From positions 1 to 36,843 of the forward strand of contig NZ_DIGV01000058.1 of NCBI RefSeq assembly GCF_002419815.1: DNA of 36,843 bases, written 5' to 3'. Made by a program: the position numbers and the translations under genes. Shown in pieces: positions 9,599-18,270 of this stretch. The notes under the pieces were generated by a model. The model had not been told where the DNA came from. It saw nothing but the letters and a program-made list of their open reading frames with translations, and made no database searches. The stretch's first letter is position 1; the number at the start of each line of letters is the position of its first letter. The stretch comes from Brevundimonas sp. UBA5713. Lineage in GTDB: Bacteria > Pseudomonadota > Alphaproteobacteria > Caulobacterales > Caulobacteraceae.

Positions 9599-12031
9599 AT
9601 GCGTAAGGTATTGATGGCAGGGGCTGCGGCTCTGGTGCTGGCTTCGGCTGTTACGGGCGGGGCTGTGGCCCAAAACCGGCTAGCAGAGGCGACCGCTTCG
9701 GCGCCATGGCAGGAGGGCCTGTTCGCGGTGCGCGTGGACGCCCAGCGCGGCAAGGTCACCGCCCGTTTCACCGCCCCCGATGCCGATGGTGTGCTGGGAC
9801 GTTACCTCTATCAGCCCGGTATCTCCGAGGGGCTGGGCATGGATGGCGCGGGGCTGGATCGCTCGGCGCTGGGTAGTGCCCAGATCGTCGCCTTCACCGT
9901 GGTCGGCAACAAGGTCTTCGCCCGCTTCGAGAATGAACGCTTCCGCGCCGTAGGGGCCGTCGACGACGAACAGAACGCCGTGGCGGCCAGCTTTGCCACC
10001 TCCATCGTCTGGTCCGGCGATGTGGCCGAGCGCCACGCCGATGGCAGCATCAGCGTTGACCTGTCCGGCTTTCTGGAGCGCGACGCCGTCAATGTGGCGG
10101 CACGTCTGAAACGCTCGGGGCAGGGCACCTATCGACTGGCCAACAGTCTGTCCTATCTGGATGCGGCCCAGACGCTGGTCTTCCCCGACAATGTCGAGTT
10201 CCAGAGCGTCCAGACCTATACGTCTGATGATCCGACCGGACAGATCGGCCGCGTGGCCCCCGATGCCCGCTCCCTGTCGCTGGCCGTGCGCCACAGCTTT
10301 ATCCGACTGCCGGATGAGGGCTTCGCTACCGTGCCTCACGATCCGCGCTCGGGCACGTCCGCACAGATCACCTATGTGGATTTCGCCGCCGGTCTGGATG
10401 CGCCTGTGGTGAACCGTCTGGCGCGCCGTTTCCGTCTGGAGAAGACCGATCCGTCGGCGGCCCGCTCTACCGTTAAAAAGCCCATCGTCTTCTATGTGGA
10501 CCGCGCCGCGCCGCTGCCGATCCGTCAAGCCCTGATCGAAGGTGGCAACTGGTGGGCCGAGGCGTTCGACAAGGCGGGCTTTATCGACGCCTTCCGCGTC
10601 GAGGTTCTGCCCGAAGGGGCGCATCCGATGGATGCCCGCTACAACATCATTTCATGGGTCCACCGCGAGACGCGCGGCTGGTCCACCGGCACCAGCGTCA
10701 ATGACCCCCGCACCGGGGAGATCGTGCGCGGCGTGGTGCAGCTGGGCTCCTTGCGCGACCGTCAGGACAAGATGATCTTTGAGGGTCTGCTGGGGGCCGA
10801 CAAATCCGGCACTGGGGCGCAGGATGATCCGGACCAGCTGGCCTATCACCGCCTGCGCCACCTGTCGGCGCACGAGATCGGCCATGCGCTGGGTCTGTCG
10901 CACAACTTTGCCGCCTCGCGTTATGAGGGCCGCGCCTCGGTGCTGGACTATCCGGCACCCTGGGTGATTACCCGCGACGGCGAACTGGATGTTTCCAACG
11001 CCTATTCGACGGGCGTGGGGGCGTGGGACCTCTATCTGGTCAACTGGCTGTATGGCGATCAGCCGGGCGTCGATCCGGTGGCCCGCCGTGCCGCACTGGC
11101 CGCAGAGGCCCAAGCCAAGGGCTATCGCTTTGTGTCCGACAGCGACACCCGACCGCTGGGCTCGCTGCAACCCTATGGGGCTATGTGGGACAATGGCGAA
11201 GACCCCGTCGCCGAACTGGCCAATGTGATGCAGGTGCGCCGGATAGCCCTGTCGCGTTTTGGTCTGCACAACCTGCCGGACGGGGCACCCGCCGCCGATC
11301 TGCGCCGCGTGATCGTGCCGATCTATCTCTATCACCGCTATCAGACGACCGCCGTGGCGCGTCAGGTTGCAGGGTTGGACTATGGCTATACCGTCAAGGG
11401 GGACGGGTTTGAACGTGCGGTTTCGGTGCCCGCCGATGTGCAACGTGCGGCCCTGTCGTCGCTGATGGGCGTACTTGATCCGGCAGAGCTGGATGTGCGT
11501 GACGATCTGCTGGACCTGCTGTCCTCGGCCCAGTCCGGATCGTATGATCGCCAGTTCGGGATCGAACTGTTCGAGGGGCGCGTCGGCGGCGTGTTTGATC
11601 CAACCTCTGCGGCTGGGGCTGTGGCCGAGACGGTGTTCGAGACCCTGCTCGCTCCGGAGCGCCTGAACCAGTTGGTCGAGCAGAGCCGCCGCGATCCGTC
11701 GCAACTTTCCCTGACCGAGGTGCTGGACCGCATTCGCACCGAACTGCTGTCAGGGACGGCCAGCCCGCGCCAGGCCGAGCTGCGCCGCGTGGTGCGCAGC
11801 CGCTATGCATCATATCTGGCCACGCTGGCCGAGAGCGACACCCTGACTCCGACTGCCAAGGCCGCCCTTCTGGACGCCGCTCGCCAATATGGCGAGGCGC
11901 TGAAGCGCGTACGTGGCGACCGTCTGGAAACCGCCCACGCCAGCCATCTGGCCAGCGTCCTGACAGGCGAAGTGTCAGGATGGTCCGTGCTGAAATCGGC
12001 TCAGGCCGTTCCGCCAGGCGCGCCGATCTAA
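9599..12031 (+). CDS. Exported zinc-dependent metalloprotease (DUF5117/DUF4953 type)
   Basis: An 810-residue exported protein with a metzincin-like zinc site, HEIGHALGLSHN at residues 425-436 (two His, catalytic Glu and a third His in the extended motif). The ATG at 9599 has GAGGGG 7 nt upstream and is followed by a signal peptide ending near GAVAQ. The in-frame start at 9536 would put Arg-rich sequence ahead of the signal. The N-terminal half fits the DUF5117-like region and the centre the DUF4953-like catalytic region. Such proteins are frequent in Bacteroidetes and Caulobacterales, and their substrates are poorly defined. Position beside ggt and the receptor suggests extracytoplasmic peptide breakdown. 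A long hairpin without a clear T-run follows the stop. Confidence 0.88.
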   Translation: MRKVLMAGAAALVLASAVTGGAVAQNRLAEATASAPWQEGLFAVRVDAQRGKVTARFTAPDADGVLGRYLYQPGISEGLGMDGAGLDRSALGSAQIVAFTVVGNKVFARFENERFRAVGAVDDEQNAVAASFATSIVWSGDVAERHADGSISVDLSGFLERDAVNVAARLKRSGQGTYRLANSLSYLDAAQTLVFPDNVEFQSVQTYTSDDPTGQIGRVAPDARSLSLAVRHSFIRLPDEGFATVPHDPRSGTSAQITYVDFAAGLDAPVVNRLARRFRLEKTDPSAARSTVKKPIVFYVDRAAPLPIRQALIEGGNWWAEAFDKAGFIDAFRVEVLPEGAHPMDARYNIISWVHRETRGWSTGTSVNDPRTGEIVRGVVQLGSLRDRQDKMIFEGLLGADKSGTGAQDDPDQLAYHRLRHLSAHEIGHALGLSHNFAASRYEGRASVLDYPAPWVITRDGELDVSNAYSTGVGAWDLYLVNWLYGDQPGVDPVARRAALAAEAQAKGYRFVSDSDTRPLGSLQPYGAMWDNGEDPVAELANVMQVRRIALSRFGLHNLPDGAPAADLRRVIVPIYLYHRYQTTAVARQVAGLDYGYTVKGDGFERAVSVPADVQRAALSSLMGVLDPAELDVRDDLLDLLSSAQSGSYDRQFGIELFEGRVGGVFDPTSAAGAVAETVFETLLAPERLNQLVEQSRRDPSQLSLTEVLDRIRTELLSGTASPRQAELRRVVRSRYASYLATLAESDTLTPTAKAALLDAARQYGEALKRVRGDRLETAHASHLASVLTGEVSGWSVLKSAQAVPPGAPI

Positions 12032-12036
12032 GTCTT

Positions 12037-12079
12037 GAGGGTGTGCCTGCCGATCCCTTGACGTCGGCAGGCAACCCTC
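12037..12079 (+). terminator. Long bulged hairpin after the metalloprotease gene
   Basis: TGCCTGCCGA (12044-12053) pairs perfectly with TCGGCAGGCA (12064-12073). Beyond a bulged G at 12043, GAGGGT (12037-12042) pairs with ACCCTC (12074-12079), giving 16 bp in total. No U-run follows, so this is either an atypical terminator or an mRNA 3'-end stabiliser. Confidence 0.5.
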
Positions 12080-12144
12080 TTGAGGTTGACGGCTTACACC
12101 TTGGGTAACGGTTGCAACACTGCCGCGTCCCTGTGTGAGTAAAT

Positions 12145-13197
12145 ATGGCCAAGCTTAAGAAGACGACCCCGCGTAACCTCGATGAACTGCTCGCCAGCGG
12201 CGACGTAGAGGCGATCAAGACCGCTCTGGAAGTCTGCGAACCGGATGCGCGCGGCGGGGTCTTCAAACAACCCCTTCTGGGTTTCAATGATCTGCCTGAT
12301 AGCGTGGCGGTCTGGCTGATACAGCGCGGGGCCGATCTACAGGCCATCGATGGCTATGGCCTGACGCCGTTGCTGTCGAGGGCGGGCCATTTTCAGGGTC
12401 GGCTCGAGGTGTTGCTGGATCATGGAGCCGATCCGAACCAGCGCGACAACAAGGGCGAGACCGCGCTGCATAAGGCCGCCAAGGTCGGCCATGCGGAGAA
12501 TGTCCGGCTGTTGCTCCGACGCGGCGGGGACCCGCAGATCCAGAACCACGCAGGCATGACACCTCTGCTCAAGGCGCTGGCCGAGAGCAGCAATGCCTCG
12601 CTGGACGCTCTGGCGGCAGTGGCCGAGGTGCTGGTGCCGCTGTTAAACGGCGCGGTGCCCGATGAAGCCAAGGCTCACATCACGCGCATTGGCGAGCGGT
12701 TTGAATTCTACCGTGCCGATTTCAATCCCGAGACGGTGGACGAGGCATCAGCCGCACTGGAACGCCTGTATGAACTGTTCGCTGTGCCGCCTGTGCCGCG
12801 AAAACAGGTTTACGATGGTCGCTCGCCCATTTTCGCCAAGGCCGACAACTGGGCCGACGCGCATGAAGAACTGTGGGCGCTGCTGGTGCCGGGTGCGGGT
12901 GCGGCCTCGACCGTCCAAGGCGAGGTCATTCGCCTGAGTGGCAAGATCGCCCGGGAACTGGACGGCAATGGCGGCATCAACTGGGATGCGGATTTCAGGA
13001 AAATGGCCGATGCCTTGCCACAGTATTTTGCAACGGGCACAGCTTTGCCGCATGACAAGATGGCCTTGGCCCGCGATGTGCTCGCCGAGGTCAAACGCAA
13101 GGGCGGCGATACCTCCATCCTGTTCCGACTGGCCGTTGACTGGGTGGCGCTGAACCCCACGCCGATCCCGCTCGGCGAAGTGGGCTATCGACGATAG
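12145..13197 (+). CDS. Ankyrin-repeat protein with uncharacterised C-terminal region
   Basis: A 350-residue cytoplasmic protein with no signal peptide. Ankyrin-type units are visible at about residues 55-155: GADLQAIDGYGLTPLL, GADPNQRDNKGETALHKAAKVGHAENVRLLL and GGDPQIQNHAGMTPLLKAL show the classic repeat pattern for a protein-binding scaffold. The region from about 190 to 350 is predicted helical with conserved-looking Trp residues (ADNWADAHEELWALL) but matches no family I recognise. The ribosome site is weak. Its last 13 bases overlap the end of the convergent LysR gene. The function is unknown; protein-protein binding is the only supported statement. Confidence 0.82.
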   Translation: MAKLKKTTPRNLDELLASGDVEAIKTALEVCEPDARGGVFKQPLLGFNDLPDSVAVWLIQRGADLQAIDGYGLTPLLSRAGHFQGRLEVLLDHGADPNQRDNKGETALHKAAKVGHAENVRLLLRRGGDPQIQNHAGMTPLLKALAESSNASLDALAAVAEVLVPLLNGAVPDEAKAHITRIGERFEFYRADFNPETVDEASAALERLYELFAVPPVPRKQVYDGRSPIFAKADNWADAHEELWALLVPGAGAASTVQGEVIRLSGKIARELDGNGGINWDADFRKMADALPQYFATGTALPHDKMALARDVLAEVKRKGGDTSILFRLAVDWVALNPTPIPLGEVGYRR

Positions 13198-14066
13198 GGA
13201 TTGAGGCGGGTCGTTTGCTGATCGCACAGTGTCCGGATCCAGCGGGTGACGGTGCGGATGCGGGCGGTGTCGGCCAGATCGCGGTGGATGCTGAGCCAGA
13301 ACCGGCGTTTCAGCATCACATCGGGCAGGATGCGCGTCAGACCTTCGGCCATGAAACAGGGCAGGACGCCGATGGCCCCGCCGGACGCGATAATCTCCTG
13401 TTGGGCGCGGATGGACGACGAGGCCAGATCGGCGTGCAGGCCCGGCGAGACCTCGTCCAGATAGTTCAGCTCTGGCGCATAGATCAGGTCTTCGACATAG
13501 CCGGTGATCGTGTGCTGGTTCAGCTGGGCGATCGACGACGGCGCACCGTACTCGGCCAGATAGGCCGGCGCGGCATACAGGGCCAGTTGATAGTCGGTCA
13601 GGGGCTCGGCCACCAATCGGCTGGCATCGGGTTGGCTGAGGGTGATGGCCAGATCGACCTCGCGCCGTGTGGGGGACAGAAAGCCCGAGTTGGCGGCCAG
13701 TTCGACCCGCAGGCCACGCCCCTCCTTCAGCAGGCGCGGCAGGGCAGGGGCCAGAATGGCGGTGCCGAACCCTTCGGAGGCCGAAATCCGCACCGTGCCG
13801 CCCAAGGTGTCTGGCCGCACGGCCTGTTCGCCCTCGGTCATGGCGCGCTCGGCCGACTGGACCGCCTCAAGAAACTGTGACCCCGCCGCCGTCAGGTTCA
13901 GCCCCGAGCGGGCGCGCACCACCAAGGTGGCCTTCAGCGCCGTTTCCAGTCGCGCGATGCGTCGTCCCACGGTCGCCGCATCCATGCCCAGCCTGTGCGC
14001 GGCACGCGCCAAGGTGCCGGAGCGGGCGGCTTCGGCAAAGACGCGGGCGTCGTCCCAATCGAACAT
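13185..14066 (-). CDS. LysR-family transcriptional regulator, likely regulator of valine catabolism
   Basis: A 293-residue LysR-type regulator of normal length. An N-terminal winged helix-turn-helix (residues 1-60, FAEAARSGTLARAAHRLGMDAATVGRRIARLE) is followed by a linker helix and a periplasmic-binding-like effector domain (about 90-290). It is transcribed divergently from mmsA with 137 bp between the start codons, the usual arrangement for a LysR regulator controlling its neighbour, so it probably senses a valine breakdown intermediate. The effector is not known, and in Pseudomonas the equivalent regulator MmsR is an AraC-family protein. A GGAAT ribosome site lies 9 nt before the ATG. Its 3' end overlaps the ankyrin gene by 13 bp. 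Confidence 0.93.
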   Translation of the reverse strand: MFDWDDARVFAEAARSGTLARAAHRLGMDAATVGRRIARLETALKATLVVRARSGLNLTAAGSQFLEAVQSAERAMTEGEQAVRPDTLGGTVRISASEGFGTAILAPALPRLLKEGRGLRVELAANSGFLSPTRREVDLAITLSQPDASRLVAEPLTDYQLALYAAPAYLAEYGAPSSIAQLNQHTITGYVEDLIYAPELNYLDEVSPGLHADLASSSIRAQQEIIASGGAIGVLPCFMAEGLTRILPDVMLKRRFWLSIHRDLADTARIRTVTRWIRTLCDQQTTRLNPYRR

Positions 14067-14078
14067 AGTGGTTCATTC

Positions 14079-14120
14079 CTGCATTTATGCCGGATCAATA
14101 TTGCATATCTGCATTATGGC
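14079..14120. promoter_or_regulatory. Candidate LysR operator between lysR and mmsA
   Basis: Two near-identical elements, CTGCATTTATGCC (14079-14091) and CTGCATTATGGC (14109-14120), start 30 bp apart, about three helical turns. A T-N11-A dyad, TTGCATATCTGCA (14101-14113), precedes and overlaps the second. This fits the spaced recognition and activation sites of LysR regulators. The local region is AT-rich relative to its surroundings. Confidence 0.6.
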
Positions 14121-14203
14121 AAGCGGCACATCATTGCTACGCCTTGTGCCAACGAACCGGACAATCCGGTCACCTCAGGAAACATCAGGAAGGACGAGAC
14201 GCC

Positions 14204-15706
14204 ATGCGCGACATCCATCACTTCATCAGCGGCCAATCCTTCACCGGCAACTCGGGCCGCTATAGCGATGTGTTCGATCCCAATACGGGCGAGGTTCAGG
14301 CCCGCGTGCAGCTGGCCTCGGTGGACGAAGTGGACCGCGCCATTCAGGCCGCGCAGAATGCTTTCGAAAGCTGGTCCTCGACCAACCCCCAGCGCCGCGC
14401 CCGCGTGATGTTCGAGTTCAAGCGTCTGGTCGAAGCCAATATCGACGAACTGGCCGCGCTTCTGTCCAAGGAACACGGCAAGGTCATCGCCGACTCCAAG
14501 GGCGACATCCAGCGCGGTCTTGAAGTGATCGAGTTTGCCTGCGGTATCCCGCACGCCCAGAAGGGTGAGTACACCTTTGGTGCCGGTCCGGGCATCGACG
14601 TCTACTCCATGCGTCAGCCGCTGGGCGTTGTGGCGGGTATCACCCCGTTCAACTTCCCGGCCATGATCCCGATGTGGATGTTCGGCGTGGCGATTGCCTG
14701 CGGCAACACCTTCATCCTGAAGCCGTCCGAGCGCGATCCGTCCGTTCCGGTCCGTCTGGCCGAACTGATGATCGAGGCTGGTGCGCCCGAAGGCGTCCTG
14801 AACGTGATTCACGGCGACAAGGTGGCAGTAGACGCCATTCTAGAACACCCGCTAGTCCACGCCGTCAGCTTCGTCGGCTCTTCGGATATCGCCCATTACG
14901 TCTATCAAAAGGGCGCGCAGAACCATAAGCGCGTTCAGGCCATGGGCGGTGCCAAGAACCACGGCATCGTCCTGCCGGACGCCGACATGGATCAGGTGAT
15001 CAAGGACCTGACGGGCGCGGCCTTCGGTTCGGCGGGCGAGCGCTGCATGGCGCTGCCGGTCGTGGTGCCGGTGGGTGAGCGCACCGCCGATGAACTGCGC
15101 GAGCGTCTGGTGTCGGAAATCCCGAACCTGCGCGTTGGCGTCTCGACCGACAGCGACGCCCACTATGGTCCCGTCGTGACCCAAGCCCATAAGGAGCGCG
15201 TGGTCGGCTGGATCAACAAGGGCGTCGAGGAAGGGGCTGAACTGGTCGTCGATGGCCGCGAGTTTTCTCTGCAGGGTCACGAGAAGGGCTTCTTCATCGG
15301 CCCGTCGCTGTTCGACCACGTGAAGGCGGAAATGTCGGCCTATCAGGAAGAGATCTTCGGTCCGGTGCTGCAGATCGTGCGCGCTGCGAGTTTCGAAGAA
15401 GCGCTGGCCCTGCCGTCGAACCACCAGTACGGCAACGGCGTCGCCATCTTTACCCAGAACGGCCGCGCCGCGCGTGATTTCGCCGCCCGCGTCAACGTCG
15501 GCATGGTCGGCATTAACGTGCCGATCCCGGTGCCGGTCGCCTATCACACCTTCGGCGGCTGGAAGCGTTCTGCCTTCGGTGACATCAACCAGCACGGCAT
15601 GGAAGGCGTCCGTTTCTGGACCAAGACCAAGACCGTGACCGCCCGCTTCCCCGACAGCGAACTGGAGCACACGGACTCGTCCTTCGTTATCCCGACCATG
15701 AAGTAA
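14204..15706 (+). CDS. mmsA: CoA-acylating methylmalonate-semialdehyde dehydrogenase
   Basis: A 500-residue aldehyde dehydrogenase that converts methylmalonate semialdehyde to propionyl-CoA with NAD and CoA in valine degradation. The ATG at 14204 follows GGAAGGAC and gives the usual family length; an in-frame start at 14087 would overlap the regulatory dyads. The MmsA-type motifs PFNFPAMIPMWMFG and MGGAKNHGIVLPDADMD are present, and the catalytic cysteine is Cys281 in SAGERCMA. It is the first gene of a plus-strand cluster: acyl-CoA dehydrogenase 15 bp downstream, then hydrolase and mmsB. Confidence 0.97.
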   Translation: MRDIHHFISGQSFTGNSGRYSDVFDPNTGEVQARVQLASVDEVDRAIQAAQNAFESWSSTNPQRRARVMFEFKRLVEANIDELAALLSKEHGKVIADSKGDIQRGLEVIEFACGIPHAQKGEYTFGAGPGIDVYSMRQPLGVVAGITPFNFPAMIPMWMFGVAIACGNTFILKPSERDPSVPVRLAELMIEAGAPEGVLNVIHGDKVAVDAILEHPLVHAVSFVGSSDIAHYVYQKGAQNHKRVQAMGGAKNHGIVLPDADMDQVIKDLTGAAFGSAGERCMALPVVVPVGERTADELRERLVSEIPNLRVGVSTDSDAHYGPVVTQAHKERVVGWINKGVEEGAELVVDGREFSLQGHEKGFFIGPSLFDHVKAEMSAYQEEIFGPVLQIVRAASFEEALALPSNHQYGNGVAIFTQNGRAARDFAARVNVGMVGINVPIPVPVAYHTFGGWKRSAFGDINQHGMEGVRFWTKTKTVTARFPDSELEHTDSSFVIPTMK

Positions 15707-15721
15707 GGCGGAGGTCAGTCT

Positions 15722-16861
15722 ATGGACTTCCAACTGACCGAAGACCAACGAGCCATCGAGGATGCGGCCCGCGCCTTTGCCGAAGCCGAGCTGATGCCGA
15801 ACTCGGCCAAGTGGGACGAAGAGAAACACTTCCCCCGCGACGTGCTGAAACAGGCCGCCGAAATGGGCTTTGCCGGCATCTATGTCGGCGAGGAACATGG
15901 CGGCATGGGCCTTGGCCGCGTCGAGGCGGCGGTGATCTTTGAAGAGCTGTCACGCGGCGATGTGGCGACGGCGGCCTTCATCTCGATCCACAACATGGCC
16001 ACTTGGATGATCGACAGCTTCGGCTCGGCCGAACTGCGCGAACGGCTCATCCCGTCGCTGGTGACGATGGACAAGATCGCCAGCTACTGCCTGACCGAGC
16101 CAAACTCCGGCTCGGACGCGGCGGCGCTGCGCACCACGGCTGTGCGCGATGGCGACCACTATGTGCTGAACGGCTCCAAGGCCTTCATTTCGGGCGCAGG
16201 TGCGTCCGACATCTATGTGGTGATGGTCCGCACGGGCGAAGAAGGTGCCAAGGGCATATCCGCCATCGTCGTCGAGAACGGCACGGATGGTCTGTCCTTC
16301 GGGGCCAATGAAAAGAAGATGGGTTGGAATGCCCAGCCGACGGCAGAGGTCGTGTTCGACAACTGCCGCGTGCCGGTTGCCAACCTTATCGGTCTAGAGG
16401 GCGATGGCTTCAAATATGCCATGGCGGGTCTGGACGGTGGTCGTCTGAACATTGCCGCCTGTTCGCTGGGCGGGGCGCGTCTGGCGCTGGATACGGCGCA
16501 GGAATATGTCGAAGGCCGCAAGCAGTTCGGCAAACCGATCGGCAGCTTCCAGAACACCCAGTTCAAACTGGCCGACATGGCGACCGATCTGGATGCCGCT
16601 CGCCTGATGGTGCGTCGTGGCGCATGGGCCATCGACACCGCTCATCCCGAGAAAACCAAATGGTGCGCCATGGCCAAGCGCTTTGCCACCGATGCAGGCT
16701 TTGCGATTGCCGATGAAGCCCTGCAACTGCATGGCGGCTACGGCTATCTGAAGGACTTCCCGCTGGAGCGCATCGTGCGCGACCTGCGCGTCCATCGCAT
16801 CCTTGAAGGCACGAACGAGATCATGCGCGTCATCATCTCGCGGGAGCTGTCAAAAACATGA
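15722..16861 (+). CDS. Acyl-CoA dehydrogenase, probably isobutyryl-CoA dehydrogenase
   Basis: A 379-residue FAD-dependent acyl-CoA dehydrogenase. Family signatures are visible: CLTEPNSGSDAAAL for FAD and substrate binding, QFGKPIGSFQNTQFKLADM, LHGGYGYLKDFPLERIVRDLRVHRILEGTNEIMR near the end, with the Glu of ILEGTNE the expected catalytic base. Similarity to the ACAD8 branch (GGYGYLKD...VRDLRVHRILEG) and placement between mmsA and the hydrolase support oxidation of isobutyryl-CoA to methacrylyl-CoA. GGAGGT lies ahead of the ATG. Its stop overlaps the next gene's start in an ATGA, indicating translational coupling. Confidence 0.93.
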   Translation: MDFQLTEDQRAIEDAARAFAEAELMPNSAKWDEEKHFPRDVLKQAAEMGFAGIYVGEEHGGMGLGRVEAAVIFEELSRGDVATAAFISIHNMATWMIDSFGSAELRERLIPSLVTMDKIASYCLTEPNSGSDAAALRTTAVRDGDHYVLNGSKAFISGAGASDIYVVMVRTGEEGAKGISAIVVENGTDGLSFGANEKKMGWNAQPTAEVVFDNCRVPVANLIGLEGDGFKYAMAGLDGGRLNIAACSLGGARLALDTAQEYVEGRKQFGKPIGSFQNTQFKLADMATDLDAARLMVRRGAWAIDTAHPEKTKWCAMAKRFATDAGFAIADEALQLHGGYGYLKDFPLERIVRDLRVHRILEGTNEIMRVIISRELSKT

Positions 16862-18237
16862 CCCGTACCGCCTGCGAGCGCCGGTTTCAGCAGAAATGCG
16901 ACGGTGGCTCGCAGGCGGTCCGCGTTGTGTTCGACATACCGCTAGAGGAAGCCGACGACTGGCGCTGTGATGGCCGCATCCACTGGCCTGACGGCGGGGT
17001 CGAACCCTTTTATGCTTACGGAATCGATAGCGTTCAGGCCCTGATTTTGGCCCAAAGCGCCGTTGCCATCCGTCTTGATGCGGCCAGTCCCCAGGTGTTC
17101 TGGCACGAACAGAATGATCGTCTCGGTCTGTATCTGACGCCGTCACTGCGTCATCTGGAACGGGACCGTAAACCGTCTTGGGAGGAAAGCTTGTCCGAGC
17201 CCGAAGTCATTACCCGCGTTGAATCCGGCGTTGGCCGCATCACCCTGAACCGTCCCAAGGCGATCCACGCGCTGAACCGCGCCATGTGCGAGGCGATGAT
17301 CGAGGCGCTGGTCGCGTGGAAATCGGACGCCGTCTCATCGGTGCTGATCGACCATGCGGGCGAGCGCGGCTTCTGCGCCGGTGGTGACATCCGCATGATT
17401 GCCGAAAGCGGCGCGGGGGATGCTTCGGAAGCCAAGGCCTTCTTCCATACCGAGTATCAGCTCAACAATCTGATGTTCGAATACCCCAAGCCGATCACGG
17501 CCATCGTGGACGGCATCGTCATGGGCGGTGGCGTGGGCATTTCCGAGCCTGCCGATGTGCGTATCGCCACCGAGCGCACCACCTATGCCATGCCGGAAAC
17601 GGGCATCGGCCTGTTCCCTGACGTCGGCGGCGGCTGGTTCCTGCCGCGCCTGCCGGGGCAGACGGGCGTGTGGCTGGCGCTGACGGGCGCGCGTCTGAAG
17701 GCGGCCGATACGGTCGCTCTGGGTATTCACACCCACTATGTGGCGTCCGATGTGGTCGAGGCGCTGAAGGCCGAACTTCTGGCCAATCCGTCCGATCCCC
17801 AAGCCGTGGCCGACCGCGTGACAGGAGATGCGGGCGAGGCACCTCTGGCCGCCCATCGCGAGGCCATCGACCGCCTGTTCGCCTTCGATACGGTGGAAGA
17901 AATCTTCGCCGCTCTTGAAGCGGACGGTTCGGAATGGGCTCTGAAACAACTTGCGACGCTGAAAACGAAGTCGCCGCAATCGCTGAAGGTTTCCCTTCGC
18001 CAAATCCGCGAGGGAGCCAAGATGGCAACCTTCGCCGACAACATGGCCATGGAATATGCGCTGGGCGGCCGCGTCGTCTCCACGCACGATTTCCAGGAGG
18101 GCGTCCGCGCCGTCATCATCGACAAGGACAACGCCCCCAACTGGCAGCCTGCCGACATCGCGGGCGTCAGTGACGAACTGGTCGAGGCGCTGTTCGCCCC
18201 TCTGGCCGACAACGAAAAATGGACGCCGCTGGCTTAA
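16858..18237 (+). CDS. 3-hydroxyisobutyryl-CoA hydrolase with extra N-terminal DUF6968-like module
   Basis: The 459-residue frame has two parts. Residues 1 to about 105 resemble small alphaproteobacterial DUF6968-type proteins (ERRF..., DDWRCDGRI, YGIDSVQALILAQSA); I am moderately sure of this. Residues from about 112 form a crotonase-fold enzyme with NRPKAIHALN, the oxyanion region RGFCAGGDIRM, and MPETGIGLFPDVGGGWFLPRL with the catalytic acidic residues of 3-hydroxyisobutyryl-CoA hydrolases. That enzyme frees 3-hydroxyisobutyrate in valine breakdown and is normally about 350 residues. An internal TTG at 17191 has GGAGGA 4 nt upstream and would give exactly such a 348-residue protein. Either one fused protein is made, or two products arise from nested starts. 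The outer ATG overlaps the preceding stop. Confidence 0.85.
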   Translation: MTRTACERRFQQKCDGGSQAVRVVFDIPLEEADDWRCDGRIHWPDGGVEPFYAYGIDSVQALILAQSAVAIRLDAASPQVFWHEQNDRLGLYLTPSLRHLERDRKPSWEESLSEPEVITRVESGVGRITLNRPKAIHALNRAMCEAMIEALVAWKSDAVSSVLIDHAGERGFCAGGDIRMIAESGAGDASEAKAFFHTEYQLNNLMFEYPKPITAIVDGIVMGGGVGISEPADVRIATERTTYAMPETGIGLFPDVGGGWFLPRLPGQTGVWLALTGARLKAADTVALGIHTHYVASDVVEALKAELLANPSDPQAVADRVTGDAGEAPLAAHREAIDRLFAFDTVEEIFAALEADGSEWALKQLATLKTKSPQSLKVSLRQIREGAKMATFADNMAMEYALGGRVVSTHDFQEGVRAVIIDKDNAPNWQPADIAGVSDELVEALFAPLADNEKWTPLA

Positions 18238-18270
18238 TCAAGCGACGCCGAACCTAGGGAAGAGACGACC

